The notes: a model not told the origin generated them from the sequence alone. Positions 8,269-17,686 are shown, counted from the first letter of the stretch. The stretch: 32,099 nt of DNA from Actinomycetes bacterium (GCA_021802965.1 JAJZQZ010000012.1:1-32099); one strand, 5' to 3'. Numbers and translations are program-made.

Positions 8269-9777
8269 CTATCCTCGCACTCTCCTCACGAACAAGGATA
8301 GCAGGAGTCGGTCACCTTCCCGTGCAAAACCAAGGCCCCAATACAGGGGAAAGAATAAGGCAAACACGAATACCATGAGCGCAAGAACGGACCAAAGGTT
8401 GACGGCCAATGGACGGAGAGCCAACCCAATGAGAAGTTGCAGGACTCCGGTCACCCCGACCCGCCAAGAGACTCTGAGGAATTCGATGCCCGAGAGCTCC
8501 AGCAACTTTCGTTCCACGCATGCTATGAGAGCGGGGACACCGACAATGGCACTGGCCAAGTACGCAGCGGCAGCTCCGGGAACGCCATAGTGGCCGATCA
8601 GCAGCAGGAAGAGCCCAACATCGACGATGAATATGGCGAAGGTGAACGCAGCGTTGATTCTGGCGCGCCCTAGCCCATTGGCTATGCTCCAAGCCATACC
8701 CGTCGTACTCAGGAGCGCGTACGTGGCCACCAGAATCATCATCGTAGTGGCGCTGCCAGAGGCGATCTCGGGCCCCATCCAGTGCGCGAGGAACCTTTCG
8801 GCGAAGACGGCGAGAGGCACAGCGATGGAAACGATAAGAATGAGCACCAGGCGGGAGCCCTCCGTGTAGAGCCGCTGCAAGGCTTCTCTCTCTGCGGCTG
8901 CGAATAGGGACGCCGACACCGGAAAGACGACGGCAACCGCGGCCGCCGCCAGGCCCTGAATACGCTGTGCAAGGTTGCCGGGTACAACGTAGTAAGTCAC
9001 TGCTACGACACCGAGGAAGGCTCCGATTAGGAACTTGTCTAATTGATACAGAAGCAGGGCTCCGATAGTGGAAAGAAAGAAGTACCCACCAAAACTCAAC
9101 AATTCGCGCAGCATGTGTGGATCGATGCTTATTCTTATCCTAACAGTAGGGAGGAGTCTCCGAATAACAAGGAAGCCGACGAGAAGGCCGACCAATCCCA
9201 TTAGAAGACCGGCTACCAGGATAGCGACAATGCCTTTACCCAATGCTAGCAGCACTACGACGGCCACGCTGCTGGTGGTCGCGAACACAAAGCTTATCTT
9301 TGTCGAGACGTCGAACCTTTGAATAGCTCGGGGTACGGCCGTGAACGCGCTCACAACGAGGGAAACAGGAAGAGCGAGGGCAGACACGTAGAACGCAGTC
9401 TTCGCTGTCGCAGTCTGTTCCGGTGGTATCTTCAGAACATCGGACACCAACGTATCAGTGAGCGCAAGTATCAATAGAGAGCCGGCCACTCCGACCAACA
9501 AGTAGAATGCTACCGCCGTGCTGAGGACGATGCCGATCTTCTCGTGCTGCTCCCTATCGTAGTAAGCTGCGACCTGCCGCGTCGCCGCCGCGCCGATGCC
9601 GAGGTCTAGGAAGCCGAAGAACCCAAGAGTCACACCGACGATGGACAGAAGGCCGTAGCCAGACGCGCCGAGGTGATTGACGATGAAGGGAGCAGTGAAA
9701 AGAGCGAGGGCGATGGGCCAGGCATATTCGGCTACGGCGTAGACTGAGTTCTTCGCCGTCTTCCATGCAAGGTTCAC
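8269..9777 (-). CDS. Wzx-type polysaccharide flippase (MOP/PST family)
   Basis: The protein has 502 residues, is almost wholly hydrophobic and has about a dozen or more predicted transmembrane helices. The N-terminal segment (NSVYAVAEYAWPIALALFTA, then PFIVNHLGASGYGLLS) and DLGIGAAATRQVA are hallmarks of the polysaccharide transporter branch of the MOP exporters. It should flip undecaprenyl-linked repeat units across the inner membrane, handing them to a Wzy polymerase such as the gene at the window start. The GTG start at 9777 overlaps the TGA of the upstream methyltransferase in a GTGA junction, indicating translational coupling. Confidence 0.88.
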   Translation of the reverse strand: MNLAWKTAKNSVYAVAEYAWPIALALFTAPFIVNHLGASGYGLLSIVGVTLGFFGFLDLGIGAAATRQVAAYYDREQHEKIGIVLSTAVAFYLLVGVAGSLLILALTDTLVSDVLKIPPEQTATAKTAFYVSALALPVSLVVSAFTAVPRAIQRFDVSTKISFVFATTSSVAVVVLLALGKGIVAILVAGLLMGLVGLLVGFLVIRRLLPTVRIRISIDPHMLRELLSFGGYFFLSTIGALLLYQLDKFLIGAFLGVVAVTYYVVPGNLAQRIQGLAAAAVAVVFPVSASLFAAAEREALQRLYTEGSRLVLILIVSIAVPLAVFAERFLAHWMGPEIASGSATTMMILVATYALLSTTGMAWSIANGLGRARINAAFTFAIFIVDVGLFLLLIGHYGVPGAAAAYLASAIVGVPALIACVERKLLELSGIEFLRVSWRVGVTGVLQLLIGLALRPLAVNLWSVLALMVFVFALFFPLYWGLGFAREGDRLLLSLFVRRVRG

Positions 9778-10670
9778 ATGGCACCAGCCCCAACAGTGCC
9801 CTTCGGTAGCGAACGCACGCCAACTACTGCATAGGCGCGATAGGGGCTCGAACCATCGTTGGAGGTGCGCAGCGGGATCGGAGCTGGATCATAGAATACA
9901 GTCCGAACGGAGCCAAAACCGAGCTGAGACAGATAGCACGCGCACGTCGCGTGGTGGTATGGACGCACATGGGTCAGATCCAACCAGAAGACACCCATCT
10001 CGAAAGGGCACTCGGGGTTCGAAGTGCCTAGGATCACGCAGCCCCCGGGAGCAACTTTTCTGGCCGTCAATCGCAAGAACCGTAGGAAATAGAAGGAATC
10101 CATATGTTCGACTACGTTGAAGCACACTACCCCACCTAGCGACCTATCGGGTGTGGATTCAAGGAAGGTGACTGCGTCTTCCGTCTGAACCCGGTGACCC
10201 TCTTCGCGCAGGCGCTCACCCAGACACTCGCTCGTGTCGACACCAAATGCTTCAACTCCCGCAATCCTCATCAACCCCAGGAACTCGCCGCGACCGCACC
10301 CGACATCGACAATTGGCATCCCCTTCGTGGCAACAGCCGCTTCCCTGGTAACGGGGATAAACAGCTCCCGGTGCTGCCTAATGACTTCTTCGCTCCCGCC
10401 CGCTGATTCGGCGAAACCACGATAGAGAGCTTCGTCGGTCGGATCCGACAAATCAGCACATGCCCCCACAGAAAACGGGGCTACACGGCTTGCGGGAAGA
10501 GGGTCAGATGGGAATGCGGCCGCTACGAGCGGAGCAATGCGGACCGCGATGCGAGCCTTGTTCAACAATGGCCCAATAAAGGGGATGTTGCCTGTTCTTG
10601 TCACCAGATTCTCGCTTCGCCTCGAAACCGGGGAGTCACCTGTGGCTCCAGACCATCCGTGTGGCCGCAC
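9774..10670 (-). CDS. Class I SAM-dependent methyltransferase, WbdD-like
   Basis: This protein has up to 298 residues. SAM-binding motif I is VDVGCGRGEFLGL, followed by an acidic strand-2 end (FGVDTSE) and CFNVVEHMDSFYFLRFLRL. The late signature SNPECPFEMGVFWLDLTHVRP resembles methyltransferase domains of polysaccharide-modifying enzymes, including O-antigen chain terminators such as WbdD. Methylation of a sugar in the glycan is the likely role. No kinase domain is present, so a full WbdD-style terminator is not shown. GTG 10670 lacks a clear ribosome-binding site; GTG 10604, giving 276 residues, is an alternative start. Confidence 0.82.
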   Translation of the reverse strand: MRPHGWSGATGDSPVSRRSENLVTRTGNIPFIGPLLNKARIAVRIAPLVAAAFPSDPLPASRVAPFSVGACADLSDPTDEALYRGFAESAGGSEEVIRQHRELFIPVTREAAVATKGMPIVDVGCGRGEFLGLMRIAGVEAFGVDTSECLGERLREEGHRVQTEDAVTFLESTPDRSLGGVVCFNVVEHMDSFYFLRFLRLTARKVAPGGCVILGTSNPECPFEMGVFWLDLTHVRPYHHATCACYLSQLGFGSVRTVFYDPAPIPLRTSNDGSSPYRAYAVVGVRSLPKGTVGAGAM

Positions 10671-10838
10671 CTGGCGATTGTAGCTGATGCCTGGGGCCGG
10701 TGAGTCCTTGCCTGTGGTCCCTAAGATGCGTAATCTATCCCGAGTGGACCATCGGACGGCAAAAGGGGTTGCAGTTCAAGTACTGGGAGCAGGATCGAGC
10801 ACGGCACAGCCGTCTCTCGAAGCCCGCAACGACCACCG

Positions 10839-11927
10839 ATGATCCCCGTCTACCGCCCCGCCCTCGACGAGAAGGAGACTGCCTACGTCCTGGAAGCCAT
10901 GAACTCGTCGTGGATCTCGTCCAGGGGAGAGTTTCTCGACCGGTTCGAGCGCGGCTTCGCCGATTTCGTCGGGGCCAGGTACGGCGTTGCCACCTGCAAC
11001 GGGACGGTCTCGCTTCATCTGATTCTCGCGGCCCTGGGACTCGGGCCGGGCGACGAGGTGATCGTCCCGACCTTCACCTACGTCGCGTCAGTGAACGCCA
11101 TCACCTACACAGGCGCCAGCCCTGTGTTCGTCGATTCACACCTCGACTACTGGAACCTCGATCCTGACAGAGTGCGCGAGGCCGTCGGCCCGCGTACTCG
11201 CGCCATCCTAGCGGTGCACCTCTATGGCCACCCCGCCGATATGGAACCCTTGGAGAAGATCGCGGCCGAGCACGGGCTTCATCTCGTCGAAGACGCAGCA
11301 GAAGCGCACGGGGCGGAGTACATGGGGCGGAGGGTCGGCCCACTGGGGGTCGCCGGTTCGTTCAGCTTCTTCGGCAACAAAGTGATCACGACGGGCGAAG
11401 GCGGCATGGTCGTGACCGACAACGAGGCGTTCGCGGAGCGATGCCGTCATCTCAGGGGACAAGGAGTCTCCCCGACGAGGACGTACTGGCACGATGCAGT
11501 GGGCTTCAATTACCGCATGACCAACCTCGCGGCCGCGGTCGGCGTTGCGCAGCTATCCAAGATCGACGCGATACTGGCGCGCAAGCGAGAGATCGCCGAC
11601 GCTTACGCGCGGGGTTTGGGGACCGTCCCAGGCGTCACGCTCCAGCCGGAGATGTCCTGGGCGCGCAACGTCTTCTGGATGTACTCGATCCTGGTCGACC
11701 CGATAGAGCGCGACGAGCTCATGGTTCACCTGAGAGATCACGGTGTCGACTCACGTCCGTTCTTTCATCCAGCCCACACCCTTCCGATGTATCGCGTAGC
11801 CGACGGTTCGTATCCGGTGGCAGAGCGCTTGGGTGCGTCCGGCATCAACCTGCCGTCGTTCCCCGACCTGACCGCATCCGAGATCGAAGAGGTATGTGCC
11901 GCCGTACAGGGGTTCTTCGCGAGGTGA
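10839..11927 (+). CDS. per: GDP-perosamine synthase (DegT/DnrJ/EryC1/StrS aminotransferase)
   Basis: This 362-residue protein is full length for PLP-dependent sugar aminotransferases. The cofactor lysine is K181 in SFSFFGNKVITTGEGGM, and D152 in VEDAAEAHG contacts the pyridine ring. This pattern matches RfbE/Per enzymes, which convert GDP-4-keto-6-deoxy-D-mannose to GDP-perosamine using glutamate. Gmd, which makes that substrate, is encoded two genes downstream in the same operon, supporting the assignment over related 3- or 4-aminotransferases. The start has no strong ribosome-binding site. The stop overlaps the next gene in a GTGA junction. Confidence 0.85.
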   Translation: MIPVYRPALDEKETAYVLEAMNSSWISSRGEFLDRFERGFADFVGARYGVATCNGTVSLHLILAALGLGPGDEVIVPTFTYVASVNAITYTGASPVFVDSHLDYWNLDPDRVREAVGPRTRAILAVHLYGHPADMEPLEKIAAEHGLHLVEDAAEAHGAEYMGRRVGPLGVAGSFSFFGNKVITTGEGGMVVTDNEAFAERCRHLRGQGVSPTRTYWHDAVGFNYRMTNLAAAVGVAQLSKIDAILARKREIADAYARGLGTVPGVTLQPEMSWARNVFWMYSILVDPIERDELMVHLRDHGVDSRPFFHPAHTLPMYRVADGSYPVAERLGASGINLPSFPDLTASEIEEVCAAVQGFFAR

Positions 11928-12949
11928 ACCGGGTAGGCGAGGGTTTGCTTGTCACTGGGGACCACGGCTTCGTCGGAGCCTACGTCTTGGACGCGGCGAG
12001 CGAGAGGTTCTCCTGGTGCGCCGGATTAGACCGGTCGAAGCCTGAGACTGAGACGCGGCCGGCGGAGAGGGGCACGCAGCGGGCAATAAACCGGCCATAC
12101 GCCCATTTCACCGCCGACCTCACCGAGCCCGCTTCTGCGAAGGCGGCCATCGAGGACCTCGCATCTACACTCGGCCCCCCGAGTCACGTACTGCATCTAG
12201 CGGCGCAGGCGTCGGTGGGAGGCTCCTTCCGCAATCCGATCGCCACCTACCAGGCGAATGTGATCGGAACGGCGGCGCTTCTCCAGTCATTGGCCGACGT
12301 GGCCCCGCAAGCCCGGGTGCTCGTCCCGAGTTCAGCTCACGTCTACGGACGCCCAGACCGAACGGATGGCCTTCTAAGAGAAGCAGCCGAGCCGAATCCG
12401 ACCACCCACTATGGAGTGAGCAAGCTGGCCCAGGAAGGGATAGCCCGCGTGTTCCACGAGAGCCGAAGCTTGTCCTGCCTCGTAACCCGCGCGTTCAATC
12501 ACATCGGCCCGGGACAAGGTCTGGGCTTCGTCGTGCCGGACTTGGCCCGCCGCATCAGCGTCCTCGAGCGGCAGGGAGAGGGGGTCCTGGCCGTGGGCAA
12601 TTTGGAGGCTCGGCGAGACTACCTCGACGTCCGCGACGTGGTTCAAGCGTACCTGACGATCTTGGACCGCGGGGAGCCCGGTTCGGTCTACAACGTGGCC
12701 TCCGGGGTGTCTCACTCGGTCGAGCAGCTGCTGGACATGATGCTTGCCCAGCTGGCACCTTCAGCTCATATACAGGTCGAGCAAGACCCCGCCCTCCTCC
12801 GCCCCGTCGACGTCCCTATCTTGGTCGGCGACGCCGGCCGGCTCCGGGCCCTCGGCTGGGCCCCCAGTTACGACATCCGCGACACCGTCCGCGACACCCT
12901 CGACTACTGGCGCCGCCGCGTGGCGGAAGAGGAGGCAGGTTCTCGATGA
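11924..12949 (+). CDS. rmd: GDP-4-dehydro-6-deoxy-D-mannose reductase (SDR)
   Basis: The protein has 341 residues from GTG 11924, which overlaps the per stop; ATG 11894 is an alternative. The NAD(P) site is VTGDHGFVG (residues 10-18), and the catalytic Y163-x3-K167 pair lies in HYGVSK with S136/S137 upstream. [20 protein letters not shown] and [18 protein letters not shown] are signatures of bacterial RMD. It would reduce the Gmd product to GDP-D-rhamnose. Because Per uses the same keto-sugar, this operon has a branch point. The 3' end overlaps gmd in an ATGA junction. Confidence 0.86.
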   Translation: MNRVGEGLLVTGDHGFVGAYVLDAASERFSWCAGLDRSKPETETRPAERGTQRAINRPYAHFTADLTEPASAKAAIEDLASTLGPPSHVLHLAAQASVGGSFRNPIATYQANVIGTAALLQSLADVAPQARVLVPSSAHVYGRPDRTDGLLREAAEPNPTTHYGVSKLAQEGIARVFHESRSLSCLVTRAFNHIGPGQGLGFVVPDLARRISVLERQGEGVLAVGNLEARRDYLDVRDVVQAYLTILDRGEPGSVYNVASGVSHSVEQLLDMMLAQLAPSAHIQVEQDPALLRPVDVPILVGDAGRLRALGWAPSYDIRDTVRDTLDYWRRRVAEEEAGSR

Positions 12950-13938
12950 GCGATCGCACCGCGTTGATCACCGGCATCACCGGACAGGACGGCAGCTACC
13001 TAGCCGAACACCTCCTGGAACTCGGTTACCGCGTCTATGGCGTGGTGCGGCGCTCGGCTTCGGAGAACTTCTGGCGCATCGCCCACATCCGGAACGACAT
13101 CGAACTCATTCACGGCGACCTGCTCGACCAGAGCTCGCTCGACCAAGCCGTGCTGCGCTCGGAGCCCGACGAGGTCTACAACCTGGCGGCGCAGTCGTTC
13201 GTCCCCACGAGCTGGGAGCAACCGCTCCTTACGGGCGAGTTCACCGGGCTCGGGGTCACTCGCATCCTCGAGAGCCTTCGTCGCCTCGACAAGGAGGCGC
13301 GGTTCTATCAAGCGTCCTCGAGCGAGATGTTCGGACGGGTGCGGGAGGTGCCCCAGACCGAGCTCACACCGTTCCATCCTCGCTCGCCGTATGGCTGCGC
13401 CAAGGCGTACGGCCACTTCATCACGGTCAACTACCGGGAGTCCTACGGCATGCACGCATGCTCAGGCATCCTGTTCAACCACGAGTCACCGCGCCGGGGC
13501 TTGGAGTTCGTGACGCGGAAGATCACGCACACCGTCGCGCGGATCAAGTATGGGCTGGCCACCGAGCTCCGGCTCGGCAACCTGGATGCCCGCAGGGATT
13601 GGGGCTTCGCCGGCGACTACGTGCGGGCCATGCACCTCATGCTCCAGCAAGAGGCGGCTGGTGATTTCGTGGTGGCGTCGGGGGAGACGCATTCGGTGCG
13701 GGAGTTCGCGGAGCTGGCTTTCGCCGAGGTCGGACTGGATTGGCAGGATCACGTCGTGCAGGATCCAGGTCTCATACGCCCGGCCGAAGTGGATCTCCTG
13801 GTGGGCGAACCACGCAAGGCTCGCGAGCAGCTGGGCTGGAGCACGACCGTCGACTTCGCGGGGCTGGTGAAGATGATGGTCCAGGCCGACCTCGAGTGGA
13901 TCGAGCGCCAGAGGAACAAGAGGGAGCGCCTGCCTTAA
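12946..13938 (+). CDS. gmd: GDP-mannose 4,6-dehydratase
   Basis: This 330-residue protein starts at ATG 12946 within the ATGA overlap with rmd. The N-terminal Rossmann motif is [17 protein letters not shown], the catalytic serine region is ASSSEMFG, and Y149-x3-K153 lies in [29 protein letters not shown] and the NHESPRRG block are nearly diagnostic for Gmd. It removes water from GDP-D-mannose to give GDP-4-keto-6-deoxy-D-mannose, the shared substrate of the two upstream genes. The length matches the shorter bacterial Gmd type. A palindrome follows the stop. Confidence 0.95.
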   Translation: MSDRTALITGITGQDGSYLAEHLLELGYRVYGVVRRSASENFWRIAHIRNDIELIHGDLLDQSSLDQAVLRSEPDEVYNLAAQSFVPTSWEQPLLTGEFTGLGVTRILESLRRLDKEARFYQASSSEMFGRVREVPQTELTPFHPRSPYGCAKAYGHFITVNYRESYGMHACSGILFNHESPRRGLEFVTRKITHTVARIKYGLATELRLGNLDARRDWGFAGDYVRAMHLMLQQEAAGDFVVASGETHSVREFAELAFAEVGLDWQDHVVQDPGLIRPAEVDLLVGEPRKAREQLGWSTTVDFAGLVKMMVQADLEWIERQRNKRERLP

Positions 13939-13939
13939 G

Positions 13940-13959
13940 ACTCGATTCATGAATCGAGT
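13940..13959. terminator. Perfect 20-bp palindrome between convergent operons
   Basis: ACTCGATTCA is followed directly by its reverse complement, two bases after the gmd stop, and then TTTCT. It sits between the convergent ends of gmd and the 13962 gene, so it probably ends both transcripts. A protein-binding palindrome is an alternative. Confidence 0.5.
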
Positions 13960-13961
13960 TT

Positions 13962-14312
13962 CTAGCCGGCCGCCCTTCGCGTGCCGCTGAGCTTCTGCAC
14001 CACCGTCCGCATGTCGCCCACGCGCAACGAGGAGGCTCCCCGCTCGATCCCTTGGGCCAGCTCCTGCACCACCTGCTCGTTGTAGAGGTGGTCGTAGAGT
14101 TGCGGAAGCTGCACGAAGCCGATCGCCCGCCACAGCTGGGCCGCCTGTTGCCCGCTGAGCGCTCCTTCGGCTAGGAGCCGCTTCACCACCTGCGACATGG
14201 CCGGGCCCATGGGAGTACCGGAGAAGCTGACCGTCGCCGCGCGAGCGAGGGCCTCGGCGAGGGCCGCGGCGTCGACCGTGCGCGCGGAGGCGCCTGTACG
14301 GGTGGAAGCCAT
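13962..14312 (-). CDS. Small protein of unknown function downstream of VanZ
   Basis: This 116-residue protein starts at ATG 14312, three bases after the VanZ stop. It is Ala-rich and mostly helical in appearance, with GPAMSQVVKRLLAEGALSGQQ followed by AQLWRAIGFVQLPQLYDHLY. It has no signal peptide, membrane segment or metal-binding motif. I do not recognise a family. Position and spacing place it as the last gene of an ABC-VanZ operon, so it may be a cytoplasmic accessory factor. Confidence 0.6.
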   Translation of the reverse strand: MASTRTGASARTVDAAALAEALARAATVSFSGTPMGPAMSQVVKRLLAEGALSGQQAAQLWRAIGFVQLPQLYDHLYNEQVVQELAQGIERGASSLRVGDMRTVVQKLSGTRRAAG

Positions 14313-14315
14313 AGC

Positions 14316-15011
14316 CTAGTCTTCCACGAGTCGGCCGCCCGCGCCAGTGGTTTCGGCCGCGGCGCCGGTCGGGGCGTGCGCGGGGGGCTCCGCCTCGGTG
14401 CTTCGGGCGCCGCCGAATGTCGCCCGCCAGAGCCTCGCCCCTATCGCGATTCCCATCAGAGCCCCGCAGAGGTCGATCGCGACGTCGCGCGGGGAGCCGG
14501 TGCGGGCGGGCAGGGTGCTCTGGTGGAGCTCGTCGAGAGTCGCGACGGCGGCGGACAGGGCAAGCGGAGGCAAGAGAAAGCGCGAGCGGCCGCGAGTGCT
14601 CGTGAGGTGGGCTGCGAGTCCGGCAGCAGCCGAACCGCCTCCGTCCGCCGGGGCGGGCGCCAAGGCCGCCCGCCGCCGGCCCCTGTCGCTCGCCCGAAGG
14701 TTCCACGCCCGCACGGCGACGAGCCCCAGGACCATGTACTCGCCCACATGGGCGAGCTTGCGGACCCACCACGGGAGAAAGCTCGGTGTGGCGGTCGAAG
14801 GCTCGATTCCGAGAAGTCCGGGAAGCCACTCGTTCATCACGTGCCAGACCCAGACGTCGATGTGAGTACGCGCGCCGAGCTCGCCAGAGGTGAAGCCTAT
14901 GACGACCAGCCACACGCCGAGCGGGGCCCACACCCGGAGGAATCGGGCGACGCGAGAACGGCGACTGATCGGCGCTGAAGCGTTCAGCGAATGCCCTTTC
15001 GACTGCGACAT
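14316..15011 (-). CDS. VanZ family membrane protein
   Basis: The protein has 231 residues, and its start overlaps the end of the ABC transporter gene by 28 bases. The VanZ core is visible as WWVRKLAHVGEYMVLGLVAV and, later, LDELHQSTLPARTGSPRDVA followed by a hydrophobic IDLCGALMGIAIG. The conserved K-x2-H, DE-x-HQ and R-x-G/S-x-x-D residues are present. The two halves are separated by an Ala/Pro/Gly-rich insert of about 40 residues, and the C-terminus is also low complexity. VanZ itself gives low-level teicoplanin resistance in enterococci, but most homologues have no known role. Co-transcription with an ABC exporter suggests an envelope function. Confidence 0.85.
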   Translation of the reverse strand: MSQSKGHSLNASAPISRRSRVARFLRVWAPLGVWLVVIGFTSGELGARTHIDVWVWHVMNEWLPGLLGIEPSTATPSFLPWWVRKLAHVGEYMVLGLVAVRAWNLRASDRGRRRAALAPAPADGGGSAAAGLAAHLTSTRGRSRFLLPPLALSAAVATLDELHQSTLPARTGSPRDVAIDLCGALMGIAIGARLWRATFGGARSTEAEPPAHAPTGAAAETTGAGGRLVED

Positions 15012-16936
15012 GCCGACACCCCCGTCTGCGCCGCCCAGGAGCGCGCGTACATGCCGCCTGCAGCGACGAGGCCGGCGTGGTCACCCGACTCGATGATCTT
15101 GCCTCCCACCATCACGTGGATGACGTCGGCATGCATGGCGGTGGTGAAGCGATGCGTGATGACCACGACGGTGCGGCGCGCAGCCAGTTCGCGGAAGCGG
15201 GCCATCCAGTCGGCCTCGGCCCAGGAGTCCATGGCGCTGGTGGGCTCGTCCAACAGCAGGATGGGAGCCTCCCGCAGGAAGCCGCGGGCCAGGGCGATGC
15301 GCTGCCACTCTCCCAGGCTGAGCTCGTGGCCGCCGTCGAACCACTTGCCGAGCAGCGCGTCGTATCCTTGTGGTAGGCGGCTGATGACCTCGTCGGCGCC
15401 GGAAGCGACCGCGGCGGCGATCACGCGCGGATGAACCGCTACCGGGGACCCCTCGCCCGAACCGCCCTCTGCGGTGGCGGATGCCGGCGGCTGGTCGAGG
15501 TTGCGATGCCCGTCGCGGGCCGCACGGTCGGCGAACAGCCCGGCTCGGTCGCCAAGCGCTATGTTCTCCCCCGCGCTCAGCGCGTACTGCACCGGCTGCT
15601 GAAAGAGCACGGTGATCATGCGGCGCACATTCGCGAGGCGCAGGGAGCGAAGATCCACGCCGTCGAGCTCCACCGACCCGGTTTGGGGATCGTAGAGTCG
15701 GCAGAGCAGCTTGAAGAGGGTCGTCTTGCCCGACCCGTTCGGGCCCACCACGGCCACCACCTGACCGGCGGGGATGACCAGATGGAAGTCGTCGAGGACG
15801 GCGCGCTCCTCGCCCGGGTGGCGGAAGCTGACTCCGCGGAAGCGGATCTCCCGTTCGAGGGCCTGGGGCGCCGGCAGCGGGTCCGGCGGGTCGACGACCC
15901 CGGGCTCGAGCTCGAGGAACTCGAACAGGTCGCCCAGGAACAGGCTGTTCGAGACCAGCTGACCGACGCCCTCCAACAGGCTCCGCATGAGCCGCTGCCC
16001 TTGATTGAACGCCTGGTAGAAGAGGGCGAGGTCGCCCAGGTCGAAGACGCCCTGGATCGTCCGCCAAAGCATCACGCCGAGAGCCCCCGCGCTGACGAGC
16101 AGCCCGAAGGCCCCGACCGCCGCCTCAGCTATCCCCTGACGCCGGGCCAGACCCAGGCAGGTCGTGCGCAGCCCGTGGCGCAGGTCGCGCCACGACTCGG
16201 TGAAATACGGGCCCAGATCGAAGAGCCGCAGCTCCGCCGCCGTCTCGCCGTGCGTGAGCAGGTAGTCGTAGTACCAGGTGCGCCGCTCGGCCGGGGTCGC
16301 GGTGCGGCGCCAGCGATGTTGGCGGGCGCCGTGGTGGATGACAACCAGAAGCGCGGGCAGCGTGCTCACCAGGAGGGCCGGCGGGAGCCACCAGCCGAAC
16401 GGAGCCAGGACGAAGAGCATCGACAGGAGGGTGAGGCTGTTCTGCAGCACGGTCCCCATGCCCTCGACCAACGCGAGCGGCCGGAATCCGGCCTCGGCGC
16501 GGGCCCGGTGGAGGTGGTCGTGATATTCCGGGGTCTCGTAGAAGGCGAAATCGGCGAGGGTCGACCTCTGGTGGATCAGCCCGTAGATGTGGTCGGTGAC
16601 CAGTTCGGACTGCACGACGCGCACGTAGCTCGAGGCCGAGCGGGCGAGCTCCTGGGTCAGCAGCACGACGGCGGTGAGGACCACCCAGAAGAGCACGGGT
16701 CCCAGCGATTCTCGGGTTCCCCCGGCACCGGCCGCCGCGACCGCGCTGTTGACCACGTCGCGCGTCAGGTAGACGAGCGCCACCGGCAGCAGGCCCTGCA
16801 CCACAAGGAGGACCGCCCAGAGCACGGTCCACACGTGGGCCGCCTCCCAGACCAGGCGCAGCGCCCGCGGGAAATACGGCAGCTGGGCGCGGGCCTGCCG
16901 GAGCTTGGCGGAGTAGGTGTCCATGGCGTGGCCCAT
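14984..16936 (-). CDS. ABC exporter half-transporter (fused permease and ATPase)
   Basis: The protein has 650 residues. An N-terminal six-helix ABC membrane domain (about 30-330) is followed by the ATPase domain (about 362-640). Walker A is GPNGSGKTT (398-406), Q-loop FQQPVQ, signature LSLGEWQRIALARG (variant LSLGE), Walker B ILLLDEPTSAMD, and the H-loop His is in ITHRF. About 40 extra low-complexity residues (465-502) sit between Q-loop and signature. It should act as a homodimer exporting a lipid, peptide or drug; the cargo is unknown. It is not the Wzm/Wzt type. ATG 16936 is preceded by GGACGG; ATG 16924 is an alternative. Confidence 0.9.
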   Translation of the reverse strand: MGHAMDTYSAKLRQARAQLPYFPRALRLVWEAAHVWTVLWAVLLVVQGLLPVALVYLTRDVVNSAVAAAGAGGTRESLGPVLFWVVLTAVVLLTQELARSASSYVRVVQSELVTDHIYGLIHQRSTLADFAFYETPEYHDHLHRARAEAGFRPLALVEGMGTVLQNSLTLLSMLFVLAPFGWWLPPALLVSTLPALLVVIHHGARQHRWRRTATPAERRTWYYDYLLTHGETAAELRLFDLGPYFTESWRDLRHGLRTTCLGLARRQGIAEAAVGAFGLLVSAGALGVMLWRTIQGVFDLGDLALFYQAFNQGQRLMRSLLEGVGQLVSNSLFLGDLFEFLELEPGVVDPPDPLPAPQALEREIRFRGVSFRHPGEERAVLDDFHLVIPAGQVVAVVGPNGSGKTTLFKLLCRLYDPQTGSVELDGVDLRSLRLANVRRMITVLFQQPVQYALSAGENIALGDRAGLFADRAARDGHRNLDQPPASATAEGGSGEGSPVAVHPRVIAAAVASGADEVISRLPQGYDALLGKWFDGGHELSLGEWQRIALARGFLREAPILLLDEPTSAMDSWAEADWMARFRELAARRTVVVITHRFTTAMHADVIHVMVGGKIIESGDHAGLVAAGGMYARSWAAQTGVSACRSRKGIR

Positions 16937-17037
16937 TCTACCGTCCGGTCCTCGTCAGGGGACGGCGGATGGGACCCGTTCGGATAGGTTCATGCGACCT
17001 GTCTCACCCGCCGCTATCGCGCTTTGGCGGCGAAGCG

Positions 17038-17442
17038 TCACTTTGCATCCGCCTGCCGGCCCACCCCCTGAAGCAGGAGCCGCAGTGACTCACCGACCCG
17101 CTCCTGATCCGCCGATCCGAGTCGCCCGATCTGCCGGAGGATGAAGCGCTCATCGAGGGTGAAGAGCTTCATGCGCACGACCGAAGGTGCGCTCAACCCG
17201 GCGGAGGAGAGTCCCTCGATGGCCGCGTCCAGAGGCCACCCAGCGTTTGCCGCGCTGGTGATCATCGCCATGACCGAGTGCCCCGACCCCGACCCGAAGG
17301 TCTCCGCACGAGACAGCACCAGGGCCGGCCGCCTCTTCGCCTTCACTCGATCGGTGAAGGGGAACGGAACCACGACCACGGCCCATCGGTCGAGCCCGCT
17401 GAGACCGCGTTCCTCCCTGGACCCGGCCGGCTCAGAGGTCAC
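17038..17442 (-). CDS. mazF: MazF/PemK-family endoribonuclease toxin
   Basis: This 134-residue protein starts on GTG 17442, overlapping the antitoxin stop by 11 bases; the frame is open upstream, but the overlap fixes the start. The family signature is WAVVVVPFPFTDR followed by KRRPALVLS, with the conserved arginine, and MAMITSA provides the conserved Thr/Ser. MazF toxins cleave mRNA at short sequence motifs. The C-terminal part (RMKLFTLDERFILRQIGRL) is typical of the longer PemK branch. The upstream AbrB-fold gene is the expected antitoxin. Confidence 0.85.
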   Translation of the reverse strand: MTSEPAGSREERGLSGLDRWAVVVVPFPFTDRVKAKRRPALVLSRAETFGSGSGHSVMAMITSAANAGWPLDAAIEGLSSAGLSAPSVVRMKLFTLDERFILRQIGRLGSADQERVGESLRLLLQGVGRQADAK

Positions 17443-17674
17443 CGTATGCCGCCTCGTCGGATTCGGAGAGCCACTCGTCAAGAGTCGTCTCGAGGGCCCG
17501 AGCGAACTCCCTGTCGAGAGGCACGGCACGGCGCAGTGTCACACGATCCCCTTCGATAACGAAGGCGATAACGTCACCTTGCGACAGCCCTAGAAGCTCC
17601 CGGACCGGCGCGGGCACTGTGGCCTGATATTTCTTGGTCAAGCGACTGACGGTGACTCCTTCCTGGCCCACCAA
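17432..17674 (-). CDS. AbrB/MazE-type antitoxin
   Basis: The protein has 80 residues. The swapped-hairpin AbrB DNA-binding domain is at the N-terminus (LTKKYQATVPAPVRELLGL, then GDVIAFVIEGDRVTLRR). The acidic C-terminal tail (LDEWLSESDEAAYGDL) would wrap the toxin. The start is uncertain: TTG 17674 follows a GGGGGG run, and an internal TTG before TKKYQ also has an upstream AGGAAGGAG. The gene lies directly upstream of mazF, with a palindromic operator in front, so autoregulation is expected. Confidence 0.82.
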   Translation of the reverse strand: MVGQEGVTVSRLTKKYQATVPAPVRELLGLSQGDVIAFVIEGDRVTLRRAVPLDREFARALETTLDEWLSESDEAAYGDL

Positions 17675-17686
17675 CTACCCCCCTGA

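Noticed and set aside
13486-15084. 532-codon minus-strand open frame
   Set aside because: It crosses gmd, the palindrome, VanZ and the end of the ABC gene in other frames. The Arg-rich product has no motif.
15431-16987. 518-codon plus-strand open frame
   Set aside because: It is antisense to the ABC exporter gene and has no recognisable domain; Arg/Gln/Glu/Val-rich composition is typical of a shadow frame.
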